A stretch of 11,869 bases of DNA from Clostridiales bacterium. GTDB lineage: Bacteria > Bacillota > Clostridia > Oscillospirales > QAMX01. Of this stretch, positions 1 through 6,541 are shown in pieces (the stretch's first letter is position 1; each line of letters starts with the position of its first letter). The translations under genes and the position numbers were made by a program. A model generated the notes under the pieces. That model was not told where the DNA came from. It saw only the letters and a list, made by a program, of their open reading frames with translations, and did not search any database. The stretch is taken from contig JAAZBA010000390.1 of NCBI GenBank assembly GCA_012514045.1, positions 1 through 11,869 of the forward strand. Reading direction: 5' to 3'.

Positions 1-818
1 CTTCCGGCGCTCCCCTTGTTATAGACAGGGTAGCGGCGGAGACGGAGCTTCTCATAGCGGAAGGTTTTATTGAGCCCCATTTCTTCGCCGGATTCTCCGG
101 GGGCAGAAAAAGCGTGATGCCCGGTGTATGTGACGCGGTGACCGTCTATGGCAACCATTGCGGAACGTTTATTGCCAGTGAAAAAGCCAGAACAGGCATA
201 CTTGAGGGAAATCCCATACATATCGATATGGAATCAGCCGCAACGCAGGCAAAGCTTCAGTATATCGTCAATGTGATAATTGATGAAGAACACAAAACCG
301 TTGCCGCTTTTGCGGGCGACTTCATTGAAGCCCACCGCAAAGGCGTGGAATTTCTCAGACCTTACTGCGAGGTGGAAGCGATACCGGGGGACATTGTCAT
401 AACCACAAACGGAGGAGCGCCCCTGGATCAAAATCTGTACCAGTGCGTAAAGGGACTTACCGCAGCTGAAGCCAGCGCAAAGGAAGGCGCAACGCTTATT
501 ATGTGCGCCGGACTGTCAGACGGAGTAGGAGGAGAAGGCTTTTATACTTCCCTTAGGGATTGCGACGACCCGGCGCAGCTCTATGACGAGTACACTGCCA
601 CACCCCAGGAAAAAACAATTCCTGACCAGTGGCAGACCCAGCTTCTCTGTCGGATACTTAAGAAGCACAGAGTGATTTTTGTCACAAGGCTTGAGATGAA
701 ATCCGTCATAGAGGAGATGGGAATGGAATACGCGGAAAGCATTGAGAAAGCTATTGCCATGGCGGGAGAGGGAAAAATAACCGCCATACCCAACGGTATA
801 TCGGTAGTGGTAAAATAA
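1..818 (+). CDS. LarA-family nickel-pincer 2-hydroxyacid racemase/epimerase, 3' part only
   Basis: The reading frame is already open at the left edge (first full codon at base 3) and ends at TAA 816-818, leaving 271 residues. LarA enzymes racemise or epimerise 2-hydroxyacids by hydride transfer to a nickel-pincer nucleotide cofactor bound to a lysine. The motif HFFAGFSGGRKS is at visible residues 26-37. Taking its His as H174 of Lactobacillus plantarum LarA, the visible residues fall on the known positions: Lys +10 (K184, the cofactor anchor), His +26 (H200), Gln +121 (Q295) and Lys +124 (K298). This exact spacing suggests an intact active site. Roughly 150 N-terminal residues lie outside the window. 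The start at GTG 114 that a simple ORF search would give is internal. LarA homologues differ in substrate (lactate, malate, sugar acids), so the substrate is unknown. The cofactor genes larB, larC and larE are not in the window. The next gene is convergent. Confidence 0.9.
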   Translation, partial: SGAPLVIDRVAAETELLIAEGFIEPHFFAGFSGGRKSVMPGVCDAVTVYGNHCGTFIASEKARTGILEGNPIHIDMESAATQAKLQYIVNVIIDEEHKTVAAFAGDFIEAHRKGVEFLRPYCEVEAIPGDIVITTNGGAPLDQNLYQCVKGLTAAEASAKEGATLIMCAGLSDGVGGEGFYTSLRDCDDPAQLYDEYTATPQEKTIPDQWQTQLLCRILKKHRVIFVTRLEMKSVIEEMGMEYAESIEKAIAMAGEGKITAIPNGISVVVK

Positions 819-824
819 ACTATT

Positions 825-849
825 AAAACGCCCGGATAGGGCGTTTTTT
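825..849. terminator. Bidirectional rho-independent terminator
   Basis: A perfect 9-bp stem (AAAACGCCC at 825-833 and GGGCGTTTT at 839-847) closes a 5-nt loop. It is followed by T residues on the plus strand; the A run of the left arm becomes a T run on the minus strand. It lies 7 nt after the LarA-like stop and 16 nt beyond the stop of the convergent reductase gene, so it can end transcription from both sides. Confidence 0.88.
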
Positions 850-864
850 GCATATAAAGCAGTC

Positions 865-1818
865 TTAAAACGGAACTGTAAGATATTTAATCATGTCATC
901 GGTAAGATTTGCTTCCACGGCGCCGAGGGAATCCTCAAGCTGCTTAACGGTGCGGCAGCCGATAATAGGGAAGGAAGGAAATCCGTAAGGAGAGGACATG
1001 ACCCAGGCGAGCTGAAGCTGCACAACGCTAAAGCCAGTCTCTTTGGAGAGCCTATCAAGTCTGCGGGCTACCTCAAAGTTGTGTTCCGTGGCAAAATCAC
1101 GCTTATGTCGATTGTCCCATGCCTCCGTATTGCCGTCTCGAAGGTACTTGACAAATATGCCGCCGGCGGAGGGGGAGTAGGCTCCCACGGGAACCATTGA
1201 CTCGCGGTGATAGGCTATATAATCGTTGTCAAGCCATTTGCCTACATCGCTGTTGTCTGTTGTTAGGTTGGCGACACTCATCTCGATCTCGTTTATGACG
1301 AACCTGTCATAGCCTTGACTGTCGCAGTACTCCGCCGCTTCAAGCATGCGGGGAATTGACCAGTTGGAGGAGCCATAGCAGCGGATTTTGCCATCCCGCT
1401 TCATCTTTACCATAGCCTCAACGATGTCGCTTACAGGCACTTAAAGGTCATCTATATGGAGTAGATAGAAATCCACATAGTCGAAACCGGTACGCATAAG
1501 TGTCTCGTTAATATCCTCAAGAAGCTCATCGTAGCTACAGGCGAAATATCGGGGAGAGGAGCAATCCTCGCCACACTTGGAGGTTATTATCATTTCGTCT
1601 CTCGGAATGTTCCTTGAGTGCATCCATCTGCCTATAAAAGCCTCGGATTTACCCTGGCCGTACTCGTGAGCCGTATTGAGGAACCGTCCTCCCCGATCAT
1701 AGTATATATCGAGGAGTCTTGAGGATGTCTCATCGTCCTCTCGCCAGCCGAGATGAGCGCAGCCTAAGCAGATTTCCGAGATGGGAAAAGGTATGCTCTC
1801 TAGTTTGATTTTTCGCAT
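865..1818 (-). pseudogene. Aldo/keto reductase interrupted by an in-frame TAA stop
   Basis: Translated through the stop, the frame gives about 317 residues, a normal length for the aldo/keto reductase superfamily (NAD(P)H-dependent carbonyl reductases). It starts at ATG 1818-1816, with GAGGAG 11 nt upstream, and its A overlaps the stop of the phosphodiesterase gene (TAATG), which suggests translational coupling. Codon 126 is TAA (plus-strand tta, 1441-1443), directly after HIDDL. The frame continues with family sequence, including DGKIRCYGSSNW, to TAA at 865-867. Of the catalytic tetrad, Tyr53, Lys81 and His121 are visible, but the Asp position before the Tyr is Asn48 (LNTAHEY). Translation as it stands gives a 125-residue fragment lacking most of the barrel. 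Restart at GTG 1440 has no good ribosome binding site. Recent inactivation or an assembly error are the main explanations; TAA is not a selenocysteine codon. Two natural split proteins are unlikely. Confidence 0.85.
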
Positions 1819-3110
1819 TATCTGAGTATCTCCTCTATTGCCTTGCCTTGAGCGTCACGAAGCTCTACTCCGAGAATCTTCGCGTAGGTGGGAGCCTGAT
1901 GAACGATGGCGCTCTTCTCAAGCACCACGCCCTTGGCGATATGGGGACCTTTTGCTATAAGGAAGGGCTGGGGACCTTTATCGGGATGATATCCGTGAGT
2001 GGCGTTACCAAAGCGATAGTCGTTGCTGGAATATGTCCGTACCAAGGGACGAACGGGTGACTCGCCAAATGAGGTGTAGCCGTCTGTTTCGATGACAAAA
2101 GAGAAGGGGCCGTCAAGATGCTCCTTCTCAATGGCTTCCTGACGGGTCATGAAGCTTGAAAATCCGTAAACGCCCTCGTCACGAAGCTCGCAGAGAAGGG
2201 CATAGACTTTGTCGTAAAGCCTCTTATCTTCGGGGTCGGAGAGATAAATATGGGCTGACATGCCTGTGGAGGCGCAGTAAGCTTTCCAGGAGAGAATCTT
2301 ACCGTCAGACCCGACCTCCATAAGACCCCTGTCGGCTAAGAGACAGTTTATGTTTATCGCGCGCTTGATTTCAAGCTGCCCGTGGTCGCTTACAAGGAAA
2401 ATATCCGTATCTTCAAGCACTCCCGCGTCCTCAAGAGCCTGACCGAGCATTGAGATGAACTCGTCTGTCTCCCGGATACCCTTATCCACATGCTCGCCGA
2501 AGAGTCCCTTGGCATGACGATAACCATCGATGTTGCCCGGATGGAGGAGCATGACCTCCGGCTTTTTCTCACGAATCATGCGGCAGGCAAGCTCGATTTC
2601 AAGGTATTCAATGCCGGGATGGGTGCGCTCAACAGCCTTGATACGATCTTCGATTTCTTTGATTAATGAGATGGAGTATTCATCGCTTCCTGCCCGGCGG
2701 AATGCATCTATAACGCTCTCAGTTTTGCTCTGTGTCCAGTACTCAGGAATGAGGTAGTCGATATCCGGATGGCAGGCGGTAACAGGCCAGAACACCGTGG
2801 AAGTGGAATAGCCTGCCCGCTTGGCGGCGGAAAATATGTCATCGCACTTGTTCGCCTCATGGAACCAGTTCCAGGGCGCTGGAGAGACGTTTGGAGCAAG
2901 GGGGAAGTTGCTAATCACTCCGTGTTTCTCCGGAAATGCGCCTGTAGCCATTGTTACGTGGGCAGGGTATGTGACAGTGGGATAGATCGACCTGACGGAC
3001 TTTATTTCGCTTCCGCCGGCGAGGTACTTCTTATAACCCGGCAGAGTACGCAGAAGTTCCGTATCCTGAAAAACCATTGCGTCCGCGGACATGACAAGTA
3101 TTCTAGGCAT
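1818..3110 (-). CDS. Type I phosphodiesterase/nucleotide pyrophosphatase-like protein, 430 aa
   Basis: This belongs to the alkaline phosphatase superfamily (PF01663-like), which hydrolyses phosphodiester, phosphomonoester or sulfate bonds with two metals and a Thr or Ser nucleophile. Metal and nucleophile positions visible are Asp10 (MSADAM), Thr47 in YPTVTYPAH, Asp195 and His199 (DGYRH), Asp242-His243 (SDHGQ) and His372 (THGYHP). About 128 residues between SDHG and THG form a cap-like insertion. There is no signal peptide or membrane segment, so it should be cytoplasmic. The ATG at 3110 has AAGGAG (plus-strand 3121-3126) 10 nt upstream and a strong minus-strand promoter at 3187-3215. It is first in an operon with the broken reductase. 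The TAA stop (1818-1820) overlaps the reductase start. The substrate cannot be deduced; nucleotide sugars, glycerophosphodiesters, or phosphate- or sulfate-decorated sugars are all possible. Confidence 0.87.
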   Translation of the reverse strand: MPRILVMSADAMVFQDTELLRTLPGYKKYLAGGSEIKSVRSIYPTVTYPAHVTMATGAFPEKHGVISNFPLAPNVSPAPWNWFHEANKCDDIFSAAKRAGYSTSTVFWPVTACHPDIDYLIPEYWTQSKTESVIDAFRRAGSDEYSISLIKEIEDRIKAVERTHPGIEYLEIELACRMIREKKPEVMLLHPGNIDGYRHAKGLFGEHVDKGIRETDEFISMLGQALEDAGVLEDTDIFLVSDHGQLEIKRAININCLLADRGLMEVGSDGKILSWKAYCASTGMSAHIYLSDPEDKRLYDKVYALLCELRDEGVYGFSSFMTRQEAIEKEHLDGPFSFVIETDGYTSFGESPVRPLVRTYSSNDYRFGNATHGYHPDKGPQPFLIAKGPHIAKGVVLEKSAIVHQAPTYAKILGVELRDAQGKAIEEILR

Positions 3111-3186
3111 GTGACTGCTTCTCCTTATATATTAATGCATTATAATGTATTTGCGTTGACGGAAATATCGAACCTTATTCCCGTCT

Positions 3187-3215
3187 ATCATACTCTTATC
3201 GAAGCGTAAAGTCAA
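3187..3215 (-). promoter_or_regulatory. Sigma-A-type promoter of the phosphodiesterase/reductase operon
   Basis: On the minus strand, -35 TTGACT (plus-strand 3210-3215) and -10 TATGAT (3187-3192) are separated by exactly 17 bp. Transcription would begin near 3180, giving a leader of about 70 nt. The leader holds the perfect palindrome TAATGCATTA (3133-3142). ATGTGAAACACAAT (3217-3230) lies just upstream of the -35. Confidence 0.75.
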
Positions 3216-3301
3216 GATGTGAAACACAATATGGAACAATCATCTCTGGAGAGGGAAATAATATCTTCAATTTTATATACAATTTATAGTTTTTAATTTT
3301 C

Positions 3302-3330
3302 TTGCAATCTGCACCCGGTCGTGCTATACT
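3302..3330 (+). promoter_or_regulatory. Promoter of the SGNH-HExxH-phosphodiesterase operon
   Basis: TTGCAA (3302-3307) and TATACT (3325-3330) are 17 bp apart. The predicted start is near 3337, giving a short leader with GGGGAGG ending at 3346, 7 nt before the ATG at 3354. The promoter is divergent from the minus-strand promoter at 3187-3215, with about 86 bp of AT-rich DNA between the two -35 boxes. That stretch contains the small inverted repeat TGTG-AAA-CACA at 3218-3228 and no gene. Confidence 0.68.
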
Positions 3331-3353
3331 GATGCCCGAGGGGAGGCATATTA

Positions 3354-3938
3354 ATGAAAAATATCTACCTTATCGGCGATTCTATTTGCAATGGAGCCGG
3401 CAACTCCACAGGCTATGGAGTTGTTGTAAAGAAAAGACTTGAAGGGATCGCAAATGTTTTGGCGCCTGATGACAACTGCAGATTTGCTCAGTATACTCTT
3501 CGTTATCTATTCGATTGGGCTCAGACAGTTGACTGCGACTCCATCGATATAGTGCATTGGAACAACGGACTTTGGGACGTGCTCAGACTGAACGGTGACG
3601 AGCCCCTGTCTCCTCCTGAAATATATGTATATATGCTCAAACGAGTGCACAATGTCCTGATACGTACCTTCAAAAACGCGAAGATTATCTTCGCCACCTC
3701 CACCGCTGTCATAGAGGAGATGGCAAGCCCTGATTTCTTTCGCTACAACAGGGAAATCAAGCAGTATAACCGCGACGCGGCGCGCCTTATGGATGAGCTG
3801 AGAGTAGAGGTGAACGACCTGTATGAGGTGTCCCGCCCTCTGGGGCGTGAATATCACGCAGACTGGGTACATTATAACGACTTAGGAAGCGATATTCTTG
3901 CGGACGCAGTTATAAAGAAGCTTAAACCGTATCTATGA
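3354..3938 (+). CDS. SGNH/GDSL-family hydrolase, probable carbohydrate esterase
   Basis: This 194-residue single-domain protein has the SGNH hydrolase blocks in order: GDSI near the N-terminus with nucleophile Ser10, an Asn-Gly block (HWNNGLWD, residues 68-75), and the C-terminal DxxH pair Asp170 and His173 (DWVHYN). The size and block spacing fit compact SGNH esterases, which remove acetyl or other acyl groups from sugars, polysaccharides or lipids. The oxyanion Gly in the middle of the sequence is not obvious. There is no signal peptide, so it should act in the cytoplasm. The ATG at 3354 follows GGGGAGG by 7 nt. Its TGA stop overlaps the next gene's ATG (ATGA, 3935-3938), so the two are probably translationally coupled. 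An acyl-sugar esterase role is inferred from the neighbouring sugar importer; a thioesterase or lipase-like substrate is not excluded. Confidence 0.82.
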   Translation: MKNIYLIGDSICNGAGNSTGYGVVVKKRLEGIANVLAPDDNCRFAQYTLRYLFDWAQTVDCDSIDIVHWNNGLWDVLRLNGDEPLSPPEIYVYMLKRVHNVLIRTFKNAKIIFATSTAVIEEMASPDFFRYNREIKQYNRDAARLMDELRVEVNDLYEVSRPLGREYHADWVHYNDLGSDILADAVIKKLKPYL

Positions 3939-4339
3939 AAAGAGCGCTTACAATAATTATCCGGTGCGTATGGGGATTTCCCCAGACGCTGCTGGGAGCG
4001 GTAATATTTCTGTTGAACGTTGGAAGAGAATGGCGATTCGAGCGTGACACGATCATTTCACTCTGGAAGCTTCCGGGCTGTGTGTCTCTGGGGCTGTTCA
4101 TCTTTTTGTGTCCGAAGCACTTTGACGGTGAAGATAGCTTTTCCAATTGTATACTGCATCATGAGCTGGGTCACTGCGTCCAGTCTCTTATTCTGGGACC
4201 GTTATATTTAATAATAATAGGTCTACCCTCCGCTTTATGGGCAGCTTTCCCGAAACTACGGGGAAACAAGCCATACGAATATCTGTACACGGAAAAATGG
4301 GCGGATAAATTGGGAGAAAGACTATGGATAAAAAAGTAA
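3935..4339 (+). CDS. Small membrane protein with an HExxH zinc-protease-like motif
   Basis: This 134-residue protein has hydrophobic segments at about residues 7-28, 47-60 and 86-104. His76-Glu77-Leu-Gly-His80 forms an HExxH motif next to a membrane segment, followed by CVQS and a conserved-looking GPLYLIIIGLPS stretch. A YTEKWAD motif near residues 118-124 could supply a third metal ligand. Proteins with this HELGH...QS...GPLYL arrangement occur, from memory, as uncharacterised hypotheticals in Firmicutes and Bacteroidetes; no function is assigned here. HExxH suggests zinc binding and possibly intramembrane or juxtamembrane proteolysis, but the motif also occurs in non-peptidases. The start is fixed by the ATGA overlap with the SGNH gene, and the end overlaps the following phosphodiesterase gene by 16 nt. 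That tight packing supports it as a real, co-translated gene. Confidence 0.75.
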   Translation: MKRALTIIIRCVWGFPQTLLGAVIFLLNVGREWRFERDTIISLWKLPGCVSLGLFIFLCPKHFDGEDSFSNCILHHELGHCVQSLILGPLYLIIIGLPSALWAAFPKLRGNKPYEYLYTEKWADKLGERLWIKK

Positions 4340-5106
4340 TACTTATATCAATCGATGGCATGCGGCCGGATGGGGCGCTTTCCTGCGGCAATCCGTTTGT
4401 AAATGAAATGATGAAGCGGGGGAGCTTTACCCTCGACGCCCGCACGGTATATCCTTCGGTAACGCTTCCCTGCCATATGTCCATGTTCTACAGCGTGCCG
4501 CCTGAGCGCCACGGTATCACAACAAACCTGTACATGCCTCCGGTGAGACCTTTTAACGGTCTCTTTGAGCAGATCACGCTTTTCGGCGGCAAGTGCGCCA
4601 TGTACTACGGCTGGGAGCCCCTGAGAGACGTGTCAAGACCTAAGTCGCTTCTCACTTCAGCCTACATAAGCGCCAGAGGCGCGGATGATACGGACACATA
4701 TCTTTGTGGCTGCGCTCTCGAATGCATTAATAATCATTCACCGGACTTCGTGTTCCTCTATATGGTTGAAACCGATGAAAAAGGCGGTCACGACCACGGC
4801 TGGATGTCTCAGGAGTATCTTGACGTTATGAGCAACGCCGTTAACTGCGCTAAACGTGTATACGAGACGGTAGGGGACAAATATACGGTAATCGTCACCT
4901 CCGACCATGGCGGCCATGACCGCAGCCATGGAACCACGATGGACGAGGACATGACGATTCCCATGTTCTTCCTCGGCAAGGACTTCATTCAGGGCAGGGA
5001 ACTGAAGGACGTGAGTGTTCTTGATCTTGCTCCCACAATCGCTGAAATAATCGGCGTGACAAAAGCGGAGGAATGGGAAGGAAAAAGCTTGATAGACAGG
5101 GAATAA
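4324..5106 (+). CDS. Compact alkaline-phosphatase-superfamily phosphodiesterase, 260 aa
   Basis: This is a second, smaller relative of the 430-residue protein on the other strand. Expected catalytic positions are Asp11 (SIDGMRPD), nucleophile Thr47 in YPSVTLPCH, Asp151 with His156 in TDEKGGHDHGW, Asp194-His195 (SDHGGHD) and His203 (SHG). The last metal-binding His comes only 8 residues after the Asp-His pair, so the cap insertion of the larger homologue is absent and the protein is close to a bare catalytic core. The Asp-to-His gap of five rather than the usual four residues carries an extra Gly. There is no signal peptide. The ATG at 4324 lies 16 nt inside the upstream gene, with GGGAG just before it. 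The role is hydrolysis of a phosphoester, phosphodiester or possibly sulfate bond; the substrate is unknown. Family assignment is strong, specificity is not. Confidence 0.86.
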   Translation: MDKKVILISIDGMRPDGALSCGNPFVNEMMKRGSFTLDARTVYPSVTLPCHMSMFYSVPPERHGITTNLYMPPVRPFNGLFEQITLFGGKCAMYYGWEPLRDVSRPKSLLTSAYISARGADDTDTYLCGCALECINNHSPDFVFLYMVETDEKGGHDHGWMSQEYLDVMSNAVNCAKRVYETVGDKYTVIVTSDHGGHDRSHGTTMDEDMTIPMFFLGKDFIQGRELKDVSVLDLAPTIAEIIGVTKAEEWEGKSLIDRE

Positions 5107-5131
5107 CAGAAAATAGAGAAAGAATCTGTGT

Positions 5132-5168
5132 GAGAAAGAAAAATGCTCCCGAGCTTCTCTGTTTTTAT
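5132..5168 (+). terminator. Weak candidate terminator after the 260-aa phosphodiesterase gene
   Basis: GAGAA (5132-5136) can pair with TTCTC (5155-5159), enclosing an inner GCTC-CC-GAGC hairpin and a large bulge, followed by TGTTTTTA. The helix is imperfect, so some transcription may continue into the oxidoreductase gene. Confidence 0.3.
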
Positions 5169-5170
5169 GC

Positions 5171-5199
5171 TTGACAATTAAAATTATGTGTAATACAAT
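5171..5199 (+). promoter_or_regulatory. Sigma-A-type promoter of the Gfo/Idh/MocA oxidoreductase
   Basis: A consensus -35 TTGACA (5171-5176), a 17-bp spacer and -10 TACAAT (5194-5199) lie 32 nt before the ATG at 5232. The -10 box overlaps ATGTGTAATACAAT (5186-5199), which matches 12 of 14 positions of a sequence beside the promoter at 3187-3215 and is a candidate operator. Confidence 0.75.
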
Positions 5200-5231
5200 A
5201 AACAAAAAGAATGAAATAAGGAGATGTAATC

Positions 5232-6242
5232 ATGGATAAAGTCAGATATGGTGTTATCGGTGTCGGAATGGGCAAGGCTCATATGTTCGGTATAAGAGAG
5301 AACACGAATGCGGAGCTTGTAGCCATGTGTGACACAAACGAGGAGCGTATGGCGGATTGCCTGAAAAGCTTCCCCGGAGTGGCGACATACACAGACTACA
5401 GAGAGCTTTTGAAGCGCGACGATCTTGACGCGGTCGTAGTAGCAACACCGGACCAGCTCCATCGTGAGATGACATTAGCTGCCTTAGACGCAGGAAAGCA
5501 TGTTCTTTGTGAAAAGCCCATGGCGCTTACTCTTGACGACTGCCAGGCAATGATCGATGCCTCCCGCAAAACTGACAAGAAGCTGATGATAGGCCAGATA
5601 GGCCGCTTTACCCCCGGATTCAAGAGAGCCAAAGAGCTTATCGACAACGGAGAAATCGGCGACCTTTTCTTCGTGGAAAGCGAATACGCCCACGATTACT
5701 CCAAAATCCCAGGCAAGTTCTCCAACTGGCGCCTTGACCCTCTCCGCCACGGCTTCCTTGGCGGCGGCTGTCACGCCGTGGACCTTGTCCGCTGGATTGC
5801 CGGAAACCCCTATGAGATAGCGGCATTCGCCAATAAGAAGATGCTCACCACCTGGCCTACGGACGACTGCACGATCGCTATTATGAAATTCCCCAACGAT
5901 GTAATTGGCAAGGTGTTCGTGTCCATCGGCTGCAAGAGAAACTACACCATGAGAAGCGTGTTCTACGGTTCAAAGGGTACAATAATCGTTGACAACACAA
6001 ACCCCACAATGCAGGTTTTCAAGACTGAGTCAGACTGCGGCTTCACCGTCCCCATGCTCTACCCGATCGCCTTGAATAACCACAACACGAAAGGCGAAAT
6101 CGCAGCTTTCACGGACGTTATCCTCAACGGCACTCCTCTGGAGATGGACGCTGTCCAGGGCGCCTGCACCGTAAAAGCCGCTCTCGCCGCCGTGGAGTCC
6201 TCAAAAACGGGACAGGTCGTAAAGGTGGATTATAATTTCTAA
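5232..6242 (+). CDS. Gfo/Idh/MocA-family NAD(P)-dependent sugar oxidoreductase
   Basis: This 336-residue protein is of typical length for the family, which oxidises or reduces sugars, inositols or their derivatives with NAD(P). The N-terminal Rossmann domain shows GVIGVGMGKAH (residues 7-17) and the acidic end of strand 2 (MCDTNEER), which favours NAD(H). The family's catalytic motif CEKPM (Glu94-Lys95-Pro96) is intact. GGGCHAVDLVRW (residues 177-188) supplies the conserved His181 and Asp184 of the C-terminal alpha/beta substrate domain. There is no signal peptide. The ATG at 5232 has AAGGAG (5218-5223) 8 nt upstream and its own promoter. A hairpin terminator follows. It probably acts on a sugar or sugar acid released inside the cell. 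The exact substrate cannot be told; dehydrogenases of inositol, glucose or uronic acid derivatives share these motifs. Confidence 0.9.
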   Translation: MDKVRYGVIGVGMGKAHMFGIRENTNAELVAMCDTNEERMADCLKSFPGVATYTDYRELLKRDDLDAVVVATPDQLHREMTLAALDAGKHVLCEKPMALTLDDCQAMIDASRKTDKKLMIGQIGRFTPGFKRAKELIDNGEIGDLFFVESEYAHDYSKIPGKFSNWRLDPLRHGFLGGGCHAVDLVRWIAGNPYEIAAFANKKMLTTWPTDDCTIAIMKFPNDVIGKVFVSIGCKRNYTMRSVFYGSKGTIIVDNTNPTMQVFKTESDCGFTVPMLYPIALNNHNTKGEIAAFTDVILNGTPLEMDAVQGACTVKAALAAVESSKTGQVVKVDYNF

Positions 6243-6307
6243 CCTCCCCTCGCGGTGGTTACTAACGGAATTATATATACAGTAAGCAGCTTAATATTAA
6301 ACATAAT

Positions 6308-6356
6308 AAACAGCATGGCACCTCACGAAACATCGCGAGATGCGATGCTGTTTTAT
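6308..6356 (+). terminator. Hairpin terminator after the oxidoreductase gene
   Basis: AACAGCAT (6309-6316) pairs with ATGCTGTT (6345-6352) and the right arm runs into TTTTAT. Inside the loop, CATC-GCGA-GATG (6331-6342) forms a second hairpin, giving a branched structure. It separates the oxidoreductase from the transporter operon. The rest of the 299-nt gap 6243-6541 is AT-rich and holds no gene. Confidence 0.62.
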
Positions 6357-6358
6357 AT

Positions 6359-6374
6359 ATGTGTGTTGACACAT
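6359..6374. promoter_or_regulatory. Inverted repeat upstream of the transporter promoter
   Basis: ATGTGT and ACACAT are perfect 6-bp arms around GTTG. This operator-like site sits about 70 bp before the transporter -35 box. A TTGACA is embedded at 6366-6371, but no convincing -10 lies at a suitable distance, so it is listed as a possible protein-binding site, not a promoter. Confidence 0.35.
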
Positions 6375-6444
6375 TATATTACTGAATAATTTCCGATATA
6401 TACGGATTATCTAATATATAATTTTCAAAATAATTTAAAAACTA

Positions 6445-6473
6445 TTGACAGAATGCATTATTGTATGTAAAAT
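6445..6473 (+). promoter_or_regulatory. Sigma-A-type promoter of the ABC transporter operon
   Basis: A perfect -35 TTGACA (6445-6450), a 17-bp spacer and -10 TAAAAT (6468-6473) precede the first permease gene, with a leader of about 60 nt. The spacer begins GAATGCATTA and the leader contains the perfect palindrome ATATGCATAT (6494-6503), related to TAATGCATTA at 3133-3142. Confidence 0.78.
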
Positions 6474-6541
6474 GTATATTGTAATAGAAAATTATATGCA
6501 TATTTTTGTTTCATTCCTTATGAAAGGCAGCTGATTCGAAT

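Noticed and set aside
865..1440. Downstream half of the reductase as an independent gene starting at GTG 1440
   Set aside because: The start is immediately after the stop, has no ribosome binding site, and would encode a barrel fragment without the nucleotide-binding and catalytic N-terminal half.
1441..1443. Recoded codon (selenocysteine or pyrrolysine) explaining the stop
   Set aside because: The codon is TAA; selenocysteine uses TGA and pyrrolysine TAG. No recoding structure was recognised.
2769..3209. 146-codon plus-strand open frame opposite the 430-aa phosphodiesterase gene
   Set aside because: It lies antisense to the conserved N-terminal catalytic region and runs into the promoter region. 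No ribosome binding site or domain was seen.
5484..5774. Minus-strand open frames within the oxidoreductase gene
   Set aside because: They overlap the intact Gfo/Idh/MocA frame, are short and lack family features.
6366..6394. Second promoter for the transporter operon based on TTGACA at 6366-6371
   Set aside because: At 16-18 bp spacing the sequence reads ATTTCC or similar, with no acceptable -10. The TTGACA is part of an inverted repeat, and the 6445-6473 promoter is far better.
6243..6541. tRNA, small RNA or riboswitch in the 299-nt gap before the transporter
   Set aside because: Apart from the terminator, an inverted repeat and the promoter, the stretch is AT-rich with no cloverleaf or recognisable conserved RNA core.
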